Under the pieces are notes generated by a model. The model was given only the letters and a program-made list of their open reading frames with translations, had not been told where the DNA came from and searched no databases. A DNA stretch of 37,061 bases from Mesotoga sp. UBA6090 (GTDB lineage: Bacteria; Thermotogota; Thermotogae; Petrotogales; Kosmotogaceae): assembly GCF_002435945.1 (NCBI RefSeq), contig NZ_DIXC01000047.1, positions 1-37,061 on the forward strand. The letters are read 5' to 3'. Shown piece after piece: positions 8,143-16,822 of the stretch. The translations under genes were made by a program, and so were the position numbers. The first letter of the stretch is position 1. Each line of letters starts with the position of its first letter.

Positions 8143-10913
8143 TGGCCGTTGAGAAAAGGAAGTACTGGCTCAGACACATAGTTCTAATTGTCATCGTCGT
8201 TGTAGTCCTCTTCCCAATGGTCTGGCTCGTAAGCACATCGATCAGGAGAGATCAGGCTGCATTCTCATCGAACCTCTTCTCCAACAGGGTGACTTTACAG
8301 CATTACCGAAATCTACTCTTTCCCGAGAGAAGTGTAGGGAGGCTCATTCTCGATCTGCAAAGCGCTACATACGCAACCGGAGATTACAGAGAAAGAAGTC
8401 AGGAGGATCTGAAGAAAACTGTGGAGAGGTATCTTGCCAAATTCGACTCACTCATGGTTGAGAGCGAAGTCATGGTTGCAGCCGTCGAAGGGGGCACGAC
8501 CTCTATAGAGAATGATCTGAAAGACAAAGATAGCCTGATCATTAAGGAAATGAACGAACTGAGACTCAAAGACAAAAACCTTTTCGAAGAAAGGCTGAAA
8601 GAGATCGGCGAAGTCAGTGAAGTAAAAACCGCATATGCTATCGGTGAAATCCTTCAAACGACATCACCTTCGCTGGAGAAGGGCTATCAATTCTACCTGG
8701 ATTTGCTTGGTGAACGAGCTGCCCCAATCTCCGATTCTCTTGAAAGATACAGGAGACTCTATGAAGAAGTCTTCATTCACAGAGACGAGACATTAAGCGC
8801 AATCGAGACTCTCGAGTTTGAGAATAAGGACGAAGTAATCAATTCTCTGGAGTCGATTCAGAACTACATATCTCTGTCCGAAATAGACTACTCTGAATGG
8901 AGAAAGGTAGAATGGCTAAGAGTAATAAACAGATATCTCAGGGACGCTGAATCATCGATGCCAGAAGACCGGGCCGCTGAACTGAATCGAGTAAGAACCA
9001 GTCTCTACGATTCCTTCAAATCGGCTGGTGAAGCTTGGGAAGCTGCAGCAGCGGCTGCTGAAAGCGTCTCTGAGGAGTTGTACTCTCTTGCAGGAGAAGC
9101 TTTCGGCGCGGAATACTATGAATATATCGAGGCAACCGAAAAGCTGTCGGTTGTCGAGAGCACAATAGAGTCGACCAGAAAGTCTCTTGCCGTCTCAGAA
9201 TCGGCATTGGCAGAGCTGGAAGACTCACTGCAGATTGCCATGCCCACACTGGTATCGGAGACCAGAAAGCTGTCTGCCTTGATTCTTCCACTGCAAGTCG
9301 TTATCTCGAAGGGTATCGAAAACCGAACAGCCGTCACGGAAGCCAAACTCATGAATTCACTGAATGGGATCATTTCGGCAAGAGAGACTATCGACATTGT
9401 TCAAGGACAGCAATCACAGATGGAGAACGTCAAAGAGCTGTCGGCCGCTCTTTCCGAGCTGTCAGGAGAGATGGCCTGGTTCTCAGACAACAGAGAGGCG
9501 CTTTTGGGCGCCTCGGGAAATTCTGAAGTCTCGAACGGAGCGGACGTAATTAATACTGTTCTATCTAATCTTTCACGCATCTTGCCGGTTCTGGAGATCA
9601 GTGCCTCTGAATACGTTGAAGTCTCAGAAAACACAATAGAACTCAGGACGGAGTTGGAATCTTTGAAAGAGGAAAGCGAGCTTCTAAACAAGAAGATCTC
9701 CTCACTTCAGGAAGAGGCAGACAGAGCGGAGGATGAATACGCAAAGGCTCTGGAAGCGGTAAACATAAGAACGGCCATGCTGTCTGTCGAAGAGGAGATC
9801 AACTCAGTGGATGAGGCCAGAGACTATGTTTTAAGGCTTACAGACGTTTTGAATAACTATTTCAAAATAAGATCCTCAAGCCGCTACAGAGCGCTAACCT
9901 GGTACGACGATTTCACCAGGGCGAACACAGAAGCAAAAGAAGGAACGGTCCTGTTGAATCAGCTGATTACAAGCATGAGGTCGATGAAAGATGAACTCGC
10001 TTTGAAGGTGAACAACTACATAGATCTTAGATTTCTCGGAACTTCAGTGACACTGGAAGACTTCGGAAAGATGCAGGAGACTTACAATTCCCTCTTTCAA
10101 CAAGTCAACGCCAAATACCAACGTGCCTCCAGACTCATATCCGATCTGATCGAAAAACCCGCCTCTTATTCATCGTCATACTCTCAAGATTTGAGAGAGA
10201 TAGACAAAGCCCTTTTCAGGACCAATCAAATCTGGGCTCAGAAGGAGAGCACCTACTTCTATTTCGTCAGATGGCTGTTGAATTCGGTAATCGTTGCTCT
10301 GTCCGTGTCGCTTATCAGCGTTGCGGTTGCCTCTCTTGCAGCCTACCCGTTTAGCAGGATGAGATTCCGGGGAAGAAAGCAAGGACTCCTTGGTCTGCTG
10401 TTGATCCAGATGTTCCCGACGATAATGTTCATGGTTGCACTCTACGCATTGCTTCAATTCATGGGGAGCGTGATCCCCTTCCTGGGGCTTAACACACTCG
10501 GTGGACTAATTTTCGCTTATTCCGGCGGGATAGCCTTCAACATCTGGCTGATCAAGGGATACTATGACACAATATCAAACTCGCTCGAAGAGGCCGCAAT
10601 GATAGACGGAGCCACAAAATTCCAGGCCTTTTCAAAGGTGATTTTGCCGCTAGCCAGACCGATTCTGGCTGTTGTGGCTATTCTTACATTTATGAACATC
10701 TTTAACGAGTATCTGATTGCCAGGATACTCCTTCAGGATATGAACAAATGGACTTACGCGGTTGGACTCTGGCAGTTTTCGGGAAGATTCGAGACAAGCT
10801 GGGGCCCATTCACGGCTGCAGCTCTCATCGGGGCAGTTCCCATGGTAATCTTCTTCCTGGTGTTACAGGATTACATCGTTGGAGGGCTGACACAGGGAGG
10901 AGTGAAAGAGTAG
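8142..10913 (+). CDS. malG: Maltose ABC transporter permease MalG with a giant periplasmic helical insertion
   Basis: The second permease subunit, at 923 residues against about 280-300 for ordinary MalG. Helix 1 lies at about residues 10-30 and is followed by a normal short stretch (VTLQHYRNLLF). About 650 residues rich in Glu, Ser, Leu and Lys with heptad-like patterns then occupy roughly 55-700 (for example ELRTELESLKEESELLNKK). The regular MalG core resumes at YFYFVRWLLNSVIVALSVSL near residue 706, with AYPFSRMRFRG, and the EAA loop LEEAAMIDGATKFQAF near 815. Because the insertion sits between helices 1 and 2, topology places it outside the cytoplasmic membrane. Thermotoga MalG is also annotated as unusually long, so this is probably lineage-wide rather than a fusion artefact; the frame is uninterrupted. 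Confidence 0.92.
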   Translation: MAVEKRKYWLRHIVLIVIVVVVLFPMVWLVSTSIRRDQAAFSSNLFSNRVTLQHYRNLLFPERSVGRLILDLQSATYATGDYRERSQEDLKKTVERYLAKFDSLMVESEVMVAAVEGGTTSIENDLKDKDSLIIKEMNELRLKDKNLFEERLKEIGEVSEVKTAYAIGEILQTTSPSLEKGYQFYLDLLGERAAPISDSLERYRRLYEEVFIHRDETLSAIETLEFENKDEVINSLESIQNYISLSEIDYSEWRKVEWLRVINRYLRDAESSMPEDRAAELNRVRTSLYDSFKSAGEAWEAAAAAAESVSEELYSLAGEAFGAEYYEYIEATEKLSVVESTIESTRKSLAVSESALAELEDSLQIAMPTLVSETRKLSALILPLQVVISKGIENRTAVTEAKLMNSLNGIISARETIDIVQGQQSQMENVKELSAALSELSGEMAWFSDNREALLGASGNSEVSNGADVINTVLSNLSRILPVLEISASEYVEVSENTIELRTELESLKEESELLNKKISSLQEEADRAEDEYAKALEAVNIRTAMLSVEEEINSVDEARDYVLRLTDVLNNYFKIRSSSRYRALTWYDDFTRANTEAKEGTVLLNQLITSMRSMKDELALKVNNYIDLRFLGTSVTLEDFGKMQETYNSLFQQVNAKYQRASRLISDLIEKPASYSSSYSQDLREIDKALFRTNQIWAQKESTYFYFVRWLLNSVIVALSVSLISVAVASLAAYPFSRMRFRGRKQGLLGLLLIQMFPTIMFMVALYALLQFMGSVIPFLGLNTLGGLIFAYSGGIAFNIWLIKGYYDTISNSLEEAAMIDGATKFQAFSKVILPLARPILAVVAILTFMNIFNEYLIARILLQDMNKWTYAVGLWQFSGRFETSWGPFTAAALIGAVPMVIFFLVLQDYIVGGLTQGGVKE

Positions 10914-10979
10914 CTTTCACTCGACATGTTCTTCCATACTGGAATGTTTTGAATTGTGAATCAACAAGAACGAATTCCG

Positions 10980-11017
10980 AGCCCGCTCCGGCTGTAAGGC
11001 CTGAACCGGGCTATTTT
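10980..11017 (+). terminator. Probable terminator of the mal operon
   Basis: AGCCCG (10980-10985) pairs with CGGGCT (11007-11012); an inner GGC/GCC stem with loop TGTAAG sits between them, followed by ATTTT. The T-run is short, so strength is uncertain. Its position argues against the next gene starting at the in-frame TTG at 11016, which lies in the T-run. Confidence 0.5.
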
Positions 11018-11087
11018 GACAAGAGCCGTCTCGAAGACAAGTGCTGGTTCTGCGTTTGTCTGTAAGAAAGCCGAGGCAGCGATCGTA

Positions 11088-11093
11088 TATAAT
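11088..11093 (+). promoter_or_regulatory. Candidate -10 box for the phosphatase-like gene
   Basis: A perfect TATAAT lies about 30 bases before the preferred TTG start at 11124. No good -35 stands 16-18 bases upstream, so this rests on the -10 and on the preceding terminator-like hairpin. Confidence 0.4.
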
Positions 11094-11123
11094 TGTAGAA
11101 GTGATTATGAACCCAAGCGAATA

Positions 11124-12383
11124 TTGACTTTCGGAAACAGGCATCTCTTCACGGAGTCTTGCCTTGCTTTGGTGTCCGAAGAGTGGAAGGAGTTTCCAGT
11201 GGAGTCCATCTATCCAGGATACGACAGTACTTCTATTGTGAACCTATCGGCAGCCATTCTAAAACACTTTGGAGCTGAGGTGAACTCCGGGGTGAAAGGA
11301 TACTCTTTCACTGAGAACGGGCTGAATCTTGAAGGAATAGAAAAGCTTGTCGTGTTCATAGTAGATGCAGTCGGTTACTACAATCTCTCGAAAGTGCTTG
11401 AAAGCAACAGCTTCAAGTATTTCAACAGAGAGGACGTAAGAATGCTGACATCCGTCTTTCCTTCGACCACTTCGAGCGCCCTCACCTCGATATTCACCGC
11501 ATCGGTACCGGGAGAACACGGAATACTGGGTTACCTGCAAAACATGCCGGAGTACGGCGGACTTGTGAATATGATCGAATTGACTCCTTACACTCAGGAC
11601 AGAGACAATCTCACCAGACTGGGTTTCGATCCTCTTAAGTTCAATCAGAGACCCACCGTCTTCGAATCTCTCAAAGAAGCGGGCGTAAGAGGATACCACC
11701 TTACATCGAAGAGCTTCGTGAACACCGGCTTGACGAGGATGCATTCGCGCGGAGGTATAGCTCGGGGCGTCCACGGCCTCGGCGATATGTTTGAAGAGCT
11801 AGATGCAATTCTTTCATCTGAAGAACGCTCAAACCTGACCATTGTCTACTGGGGACTTATCGACACGTACGGCCACAGATACGGACCGAACTCTCTGTCG
11901 TATATTTCGGAGACCGCACTACTGTTCTCCACAATTGAAAGGTTTTTCGAAGACAGGGCACAACACGAAACAGCGTTCTTAATCACGGCCGATCACGGTC
12001 AGATTGAGACCCCCTGGGAACACGAGATCTGGTGGTCAAAATTCGATCCTGTCTTTGAGCAGATGTACTCGATGCCCGGAGGCGAGCAACGGATGTCTTA
12101 CATCTATTCCCTCGACAGAGAAAAGACCAGGAAGAAAATGGAAGAGGAGTTTGGGGATTATGTAGAGATTATTGAACCATCGGAAATGGATGAGATAAAG
12201 CTCTTTGGAAAACCTCTGACTAATACTTTCAGAAAGAGAAGAGGCGAGCTAATCACTGTCTCTAAGGGCGATTATTCGTTGTGTTTCAAATACACCGGGC
12301 AGGAACACTCTCTCAAAGGGAGACACGGGGGACTGACTCCTGAGGAAATGCTTGTTCCGCTGATTCTTTTGAGAAAAGATTAA
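11124..12383 (+). CDS. Alkaline phosphatase superfamily hydrolase (type I phosphodiesterase/nucleotide pyrophosphatase group)
   Basis: Members hydrolyse phosphate mono- or diesters with two metal ions and a catalytic Thr/Ser. Seen here are VVFIVDAVGYYNL (metal aspartate) near the N-terminus, SVFPSTTSSALTSIFTASVPGEHGILGY with the nucleophile region, YWGLIDTYGHRYGP and LITADHGQ (metal-binding Asp/His), and HGGLTPEEMLVP near the end. No signal peptide or membrane helix is apparent, so a cytoplasmic location is likely; the substrate is unknown. The start is uncertain: the frame stays open upstream to a TTG at 11016, but that lies in a terminator-like hairpin tail. TTG 11124 and GTG near 11172 are alternatives, none with a strong ribosome site. 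Its 3' end overlaps tsaB convergently by 4 bases. Confidence 0.82.
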   Translation: MTFGNRHLFTESCLALVSEEWKEFPVESIYPGYDSTSIVNLSAAILKHFGAEVNSGVKGYSFTENGLNLEGIEKLVVFIVDAVGYYNLSKVLESNSFKYFNREDVRMLTSVFPSTTSSALTSIFTASVPGEHGILGYLQNMPEYGGLVNMIELTPYTQDRDNLTRLGFDPLKFNQRPTVFESLKEAGVRGYHLTSKSFVNTGLTRMHSRGGIARGVHGLGDMFEELDAILSSEERSNLTIVYWGLIDTYGHRYGPNSLSYISETALLFSTIERFFEDRAQHETAFLITADHGQIETPWEHEIWWSKFDPVFEQMYSMPGGEQRMSYIYSLDREKTRKKMEEEFGDYVEIIEPSEMDEIKLFGKPLTNTFRKRRGELITVSKGDYSLCFKYTGQEHSLKGRHGGLTPEEMLVPLILLRKD

Positions 12384-13039
12384 CGCTCTCCTTCGGACTT
12401 CTTCTTCTCCCAGTTTATCTCGGCTATTGACTTCTGAAGATACATCGGTGCCAGACTGGAGTAGTTTGTTGTGTCTCCTGCAGAGAATTTGTCGACCGCA
12501 ATATCCCTCATTACAGAGGGATCGTACCGCTCCACTTTACTAATTCTGAAGTCGTCGAACAAGGGGTCGATCTCGCCATCTAGGAAGAGCCCGATCTCTG
12601 AAGCATCGATTCGAGATACAAGTTCTGCGGAACTTGTGAAACCCGTCTCTCCAAACGGAATTCCCTTTCTGTACTCTCTCCAGTAGTAGTGCCCCTCTCT
12701 TCCGCGTCTCAAGACTGCGAATCTTTCGCTATCGATCGCCCTTGCAAGAATGTCAAGAGAGTTGAACTGGACGGTGGGAAGATCAAAGGGGAAGGCCATT
12801 CCTTTTGCAGTTGAGATTCCAACCCTCAGTCCCGTTAACGAACCAGGTCCGACCCCAACTCCGATAAAATCGAGTTCCGAGGCCTCGATCTTCAAATTCT
12901 CTATGGACTGTTTTATAATTACGGCCAACATTGAGCCGTATCTGTCGATCTCATGCGCTCTGATATCAATAACTGCCCTGCCGTTACTGGCAGAGAAAAG
13001 TAGAGTTCTTGAAGAAGTATCGAAACATATGTACTTCAT
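12380..13039 (-). CDS. tsaB: tRNA threonylcarbamoyladenosine biosynthesis protein TsaB
   Basis: TsaB is the non-catalytic ASKHA-fold partner of TsaD and TsaE in making t6A37 on ANN-decoding tRNAs. The 219-residue product starts MKYICFDTSSRTLLFSAS, carries the HEIDRYGSML segment, and has the diagnostic VGVGPGSLTGLRVGISTAKGMAF stretch at about residues 60-83. A TGAGGAG ribosome site precedes the ATG, only 9 bases after the yitT-like stop, so it is the last gene of the hrcA operon as far as the window shows. TsaD would be expected elsewhere. Confidence 0.95.
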   Translation of the reverse strand: MKYICFDTSSRTLLFSASNGRAVIDIRAHEIDRYGSMLAVIIKQSIENLKIEASELDFIGVGVGPGSLTGLRVGISTAKGMAFPFDLPTVQFNSLDILARAIDSERFAVLRRGREGHYYWREYRKGIPFGETGFTSSAELVSRIDASEIGLFLDGEIDPLFDDFRISKVERYDPSVMRDIAVDKFSAGDTTNYSSLAPMYLQKSIAEINWEKKKSEGER

Positions 13040-13048
13040 ACCATCTCC

Positions 13049-13906
13049 TCAGGTGAGATTCTTGAAGCCCTCACCGAAGACCTCAGAATTGTTTACAATT
13101 ATCACAAAGGCCCGTTTATCTGTAGCTTTCACAATGTGCCTCAACTGTCCGATCTCTCTTCGCCTTATCGAAACCATAAGTACCGGCCTCTCCTCGCCGG
13201 AGAAACCCCCGGTAGCCTTCAGCATTGTCGTACCGCGCTCCATTTCTTTTATGATTCGATTCTTGATCGATTCGCTTTCCTTGCTTATCACAAAGGCCGT
13301 CCTGGTGTTTCCCACACCCTCGATTATTCCGTCTATTGTCTTGCTAGTGGTGAAGATCGTTATAATTCCGTACATAGCCGCTATTGGGCCGAACACAACG
13401 ACCGCAAGCATAGTTATTAATGAATCGCTGATCAGCAGACCCGTACCCGTGCTGAAGCTCAGATACTTGGAAAATATCATGGCAAGGATATCTGTACCAC
13501 CTGTCGAGGCCCCTCGCCAGAGAACCAGCCCCATTCCCGCGCCTGCAATTACACCGCCGTAGATTGCCACCAGAAGAAAGCCGTCTTGAGTCGTAGAGGC
13601 ATCGAAAACGGGGAATTTCGATCTCTGAAGGATATCGACAGTCAAGGACATCAGCACCGCAGAGTATATTGACTTTATTCCAAAACCTACTCCCAGAATC
13701 ACGAAGGCAAGAAGAAAGAGAACAATGTTGTACACAAACATCTGGGCACCGACCCAGAGTCCGAAGACCTTGAAAACAATTATCGCCAGTCCGCTAACCC
13801 CGCCGGCAATAATGTTGTTAGGGATCATGAATGACACTATTGATATCGCGGTCAGTACGGATCCAACCGTGATCAAAAAGTAGTCGAGAAAAGTTTTCCT
13901 GCTCAC
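13049..13906 (-). CDS. YitT family membrane protein (DUF161 plus DUF2179)
   Basis: A 285-residue protein with about five or six hydrophobic helices in the first 190 residues (FLITVGSVLTAISIVSFMI, IIAGGVSGLAIIVFKVFGL and a LVLWRGASTGGTDILAMI motif typical of the family). A soluble C-terminal DUF2179-type domain follows (TRTAFVISKESESIKNRI, GGFSGEERPVLMVSIRRREI). Function in the family is largely unknown; small-molecule transport or sensing has been proposed. Start is GTG one base after the dnaJ stop, so translation is probably coupled to dnaJ. Its place in a heat-shock operon is notable. Confidence 0.9.
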   Translation of the reverse strand: MSRKTFLDYFLITVGSVLTAISIVSFMIPNNIIAGGVSGLAIIVFKVFGLWVGAQMFVYNIVLFLLAFVILGVGFGIKSIYSAVLMSLTVDILQRSKFPVFDASTTQDGFLLVAIYGGVIAGAGMGLVLWRGASTGGTDILAMIFSKYLSFSTGTGLLISDSLITMLAVVVFGPIAAMYGIITIFTTSKTIDGIIEGVGNTRTAFVISKESESIKNRIIKEMERGTTMLKATGGFSGEERPVLMVSIRRREIGQLRHIVKATDKRAFVIIVNNSEVFGEGFKNLT

Positions 13907-13907
13907 T

Positions 13908-15035
13908 TCACTCTACAACCCTCGAATTCTTGAGCTTTGCAATTTGCTGGAGAAGTTTCTTCTCCTTGCTTGAAGGTTTGCCAATATTGACTCTTACAGT
14001 TACCAGGAGATCTCCGCGCCTACCCCCAGATACACTGGGAACGCCTAGATTCTTCATTCTGAAGACCGTGTTGGGACTTGTCCCCGCCGGGACTTTGAGA
14101 GTCTCCGTTCCTCCCTCAGGAAGCGGAACCTCTGTGGTCGTACCCAGAGCAGCTTCAACGTAGTCTATCTCTTTGCTGACATAAAGGTCATTCCCGCTAC
14201 GCCTGAACTCAGTCGGCATTTCGACTCTTACACTGACATAAAGATCGCCGTACGGGCCTCCATTCTGTCCGGCATTTCCGTGACCGCCTATCCTCAAAGT
14301 TGCGCCATTTTCAACACCCGCGGGAATCGTTACACTGACCTTGTGTCTCTCCTTCTCGTAGCCTCTTCCACCGCATACACCGCATCGCTTGTCTATTATT
14401 CTCCCTGAACCATTGCAGGTGTTGCAGGCATGGGTGTTGCTGAATATCCCAAAGAATGATCTATGCTCATCCTTTACATAACCGCTGCCGTTACACGTGG
14501 GACAGGTTCTATAACTTGTACCACCCTCTGCGCCCGTTCCGTCGCAGCTCTGACAGACCTTGTTCCTGTCGTACTCGAGAACTACTTTCTTTCCAAGGAT
14601 TACGTCCCTCAGCTCAATAACGACCGAGGCGTGAATATCCTCTCCCCTAACTGCTCGCGGTCCTTGCGATCTGTTACTGGCACCGGACCTGCTTCCTCCA
14701 AAAAAGACGTCGAAGACATCCTGAAAATCTCCAAAGACTTCGTCAAAATTTCCTCCGGCATTTCCCGGTGTCCTTCCCGAACCGCGACTGAAGGAAGCGG
14801 GGTCGCCGACATATCCGAAACGGTCGAACATTGCCCTCTTTTCCTTGTCGGAGAGAACCTCATACGCCTCCTGGATTTCTTTAAACTTCGATTCTGCATC
14901 CTTCTTGCTGGATCCCTTATAGGCGTCTGGATGCCATTCCTTGACCAGTTTCCTGTAGGCCTTTCTTATGTCTTCATCGGAAGCGTTTCGAGAGACTCCG
15001 AGAATCTCATAATAATCTTTTCTTGACTGAGCCAT
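13908..15035 (-). CDS. dnaJ: Chaperone protein DnaJ
   Basis: Hsp40 co-chaperone that stimulates the DnaK ATPase and delivers substrates. All domains are present in 375 residues: J domain with HPD at 35-37, Gly/Phe/Ser-rich linker (about 75-115), zinc domain with four CxxCxGxG motifs (CQSCDGTG, CPTCNGSG, CNTCNGSG, CGVCGGRG), then the substrate-binding C-terminal domains (VTIPAGVENGATLRIGGHGNAG). It is a type I DnaJ with no missing key residue. It follows grpE by about 20 bases in the HrcA-controlled operon. No dnaK lies in the window. Confidence 0.97.
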   Translation of the reverse strand: MAQSRKDYYEILGVSRNASDEDIRKAYRKLVKEWHPDAYKGSSKKDAESKFKEIQEAYEVLSDKEKRAMFDRFGYVGDPASFSRGSGRTPGNAGGNFDEVFGDFQDVFDVFFGGSRSGASNRSQGPRAVRGEDIHASVVIELRDVILGKKVVLEYDRNKVCQSCDGTGAEGGTSYRTCPTCNGSGYVKDEHRSFFGIFSNTHACNTCNGSGRIIDKRCGVCGGRGYEKERHKVSVTIPAGVENGATLRIGGHGNAGQNGGPYGDLYVSVRVEMPTEFRRSGNDLYVSKEIDYVEAALGTTTEVPLPEGGTETLKVPAGTSPNTVFRMKNLGVPSVSGGRRGDLLVTVRVNIGKPSSKEKKLLQQIAKLKNSRVVE

Positions 15036-15056
15036 CTATATCACCACCGAAGGCTC

Positions 15057-15707
15057 TCATTCGAACTTGGAAGAGTTGTTTACGGCAACAACGACTCTAG
15101 CAGGCTTGAGAACCTTGCCATTCAGTTTGTATCCACTTTCCACAACACCAAACACGGCCATGTCCGGAACATCGTTTGAAGAAACGGTCTCCTCAACCTC
15201 ATGGGAAAAGGGATCAAAAGGCTTACCGATCTCGGGAAGAATAAGGGACAGCCCTTCGTCAAACATGAGCCGCTCGATAGATTTGTGAATCAATCTTATA
15301 CCCGAGACGAGTCCCTCGCTTGAATCTTCTGCGTTTTCCAGGGCACGCCCAAGATTATCGTATATATCTATGAGCCTGAGAATCATCTTCTCCCTATGCC
15401 TCCTTGAACTCTCTTCCGACTCACGAATCAGAGCATTTCTGTAGTTGATGAATTCCGCTCTAAGTCTAGCGTTTTCTTCCTTAAGAGCTTTTATCTCATT
15501 CTTCAAGACCTCCGACTCGTCTATCTCAGACTCCTCCACAGCGCCATTTGCCTGTTTATCCTTCTCTTGCTGGCCTTCCTTGATTTCTTCTATTTCCGAT
15601 TCTTCATGAGTTCCGGATTCCTGTATCTCGTTCTCTTCCGGTCTTTTTCTCCCATCGACTTCATTCTTAATTTCTTCAAGATTCTTTTCATTTTCGGCTT
15701 GCGTCAT
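15057..15707 (-). CDS. grpE: Nucleotide exchange factor GrpE
   Basis: GrpE releases ADP from DnaK. The 216-residue product has an unusually long, highly charged Glu/Lys-rich N-terminus (about residues 1-70). The long dimerisation helix follows (LKNEIKALKEENARLRAEFINYRNAL), then the conserved SIERLMFDEGLSLI and GKPFDPFSHEV regions and the C-terminal beta domain ending GKVLKPARVVV. The ATG has a strong AGGAGG site and begins 12 bases after the hrcA stop. Confidence 0.95.
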   Translation of the reverse strand: MTQAENEKNLEEIKNEVDGRKRPEENEIQESGTHEESEIEEIKEGQQEKDKQANGAVEESEIDESEVLKNEIKALKEENARLRAEFINYRNALIRESEESSRRHREKMILRLIDIYDNLGRALENAEDSSEGLVSGIRLIHKSIERLMFDEGLSLILPEIGKPFDPFSHEVEETVSSNDVPDMAVFGVVESGYKLNGKVLKPARVVVAVNNSSKFE

Positions 15708-15719
15708 ATTGCTTTCCTC

Positions 15720-16763
15720 CTATCTATTCGAAAAAACCTCTGATAATCTATTTATTGAAAAGTTCAAGTACGCGTTTATCTTCTCGTAGTAGGTAAGTTT
15801 TGGCGAAATAATGAAGACATATCCTATCTTCTCATTTTTTCTTGTGTATGGGGAAGCAAATACTGCGAAGTTCTTGAGCTCATCCCTGCCCACTTCATCG
15901 CCAATGAAGACCCTGTAATCATCGAATTCGCCAAAGGAACTCAGTAACAACTCAAGATTCTTCGGATTTTCCACAGATCTTACCAGCCCAGAGATATCTG
16001 AAGAATCGAGATGGTCGTTCGAAATTATGAACTCAAGACCGTACCTGTAGTACTTCTCTTCGTTTTCCTTCTCGAATATGCTCTGTAAGAACTGTATGAT
16101 ATCCTGCAATCTTCTGTCGTGCCACTGGTCGTATCTAAGCTCTACATTCTTGATTCCTTTTCTTATCTCACCGATTGTCTTTCCTACAACGGCCATATTT
16201 AAGTACTTCTGAAAACTGGCAATATCGAAATCGCTGGTTCCTACAAAAACAGTCGTGTTAAGACTGACTCCCAAATCGGTGACTATTGACACATTGAGGT
16301 AGCCGTCGGTTATCTTTGAAATCGCTACACTGTTAACAAGTAAGCTGTCAAACTTAGGCTTCTCTATCACCACAAATCCCGACACGGCACGAGCAAGTAT
16401 CCTTGTCATCCCCTGCAAGAGATGCTCCACATCCCCAACAACGCTTGTCTGCCTTATGGCGATCGCAACATTACTTTCCCGGAGGTCTTCCGTGATAGTT
16501 CTTACCGAATCAAGGTAGAACCTCAGCCCCTTGTCCGTCAGAACACGGCCCGCAGAGGTATGGGGCTGGTATATATATCCTAGAAACTCAAGTTTTCTCA
16601 TATCATTTCTTACTGTTGCAGAACTGAACTTGAGATTAGAGTGCTCCAGAACCTGTTTAGAACTCACAGGTTTTCCAGAAGAAATGTATTCTCTAGAAAC
16701 GCAGTAGAGCACCCTTATCTGCCTGGGATTCAGTTCTGGGCCACCTGTTCGTTTTTTCGACAC
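15720..16763 (-). CDS. hrcA: Heat-inducible transcription repressor HrcA
   Basis: HrcA binds CIRCE operators and represses heat-shock genes when properly folded. The 347-residue product shows the N-terminal winged helix (RQIRVLYCVSREYISSGKPVSSK, SATVRNDMRKLEFLGYI, QPHTSAGRVLTDKGLRFY), then the dimerisation/GAF-like region ending near YVFIISPKLTYYEKINAYL. Start is GTG at 16763; its GGGAGG ribosome site lies in the spacer of the CIRCE repeat immediately upstream. It is the first gene of hrcA-grpE-dnaJ-yitT-tsaB, so it should autoregulate. Confidence 0.96.
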   Translation of the reverse strand: MSKKRTGGPELNPRQIRVLYCVSREYISSGKPVSSKQVLEHSNLKFSSATVRNDMRKLEFLGYIYQPHTSAGRVLTDKGLRFYLDSVRTITEDLRESNVAIAIRQTSVVGDVEHLLQGMTRILARAVSGFVVIEKPKFDSLLVNSVAISKITDGYLNVSIVTDLGVSLNTTVFVGTSDFDIASFQKYLNMAVVGKTIGEIRKGIKNVELRYDQWHDRRLQDIIQFLQSIFEKENEEKYYRYGLEFIISNDHLDSSDISGLVRSVENPKNLELLLSSFGEFDDYRVFIGDEVGRDELKNFAVFASPYTRKNEKIGYVFIISPKLTYYEKINAYLNFSINRLSEVFSNR

Positions 16764-16790
16764 TTAGCACTCCCTCCCATAGACTGCTAA
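16764..16790 (-). promoter_or_regulatory. CIRCE operator (HrcA binding site)
   Basis: On the plus strand this reads TTAGCACTC, nine bases, GACTGCTAA: the CIRCE consensus (TTAGCACTC-N9-GAGTGCTAA) with one mismatch. It lies between the -10 box and the hrcA GTG, so a bound repressor would block initiation. The hrcA ribosome site falls in the N9 spacer. Confidence 0.92.
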
Positions 16791-16793
16791 TAA

Positions 16794-16822
16794 ATGTTAC
16801 CATTTGCCGCCTCTGTTGTCAA
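16794..16822 (-). promoter_or_regulatory. Promoter of the hrcA operon
   Basis: Minus strand TTGACA (16822-16817), 17-base spacer, TAACAT (16799-16794). The start point would fall inside the CIRCE element just downstream. The -35 overlaps the murE -35 on the opposite strand. Confidence 0.8.

Noticed and set aside
12750..13562. 270-codon plus-strand frame opposite tsaB and the yitT-like gene
   Set aside because: It spans the antisense of two recognised genes and their junction; the Pro/Ser/Ile-rich translation is a codon-bias shadow.
14463..15026. 187-codon plus-strand frame opposite dnaJ
   Set aside because: Lies antisense to the zinc and J domains of DnaJ; no promoter or ribosome site.
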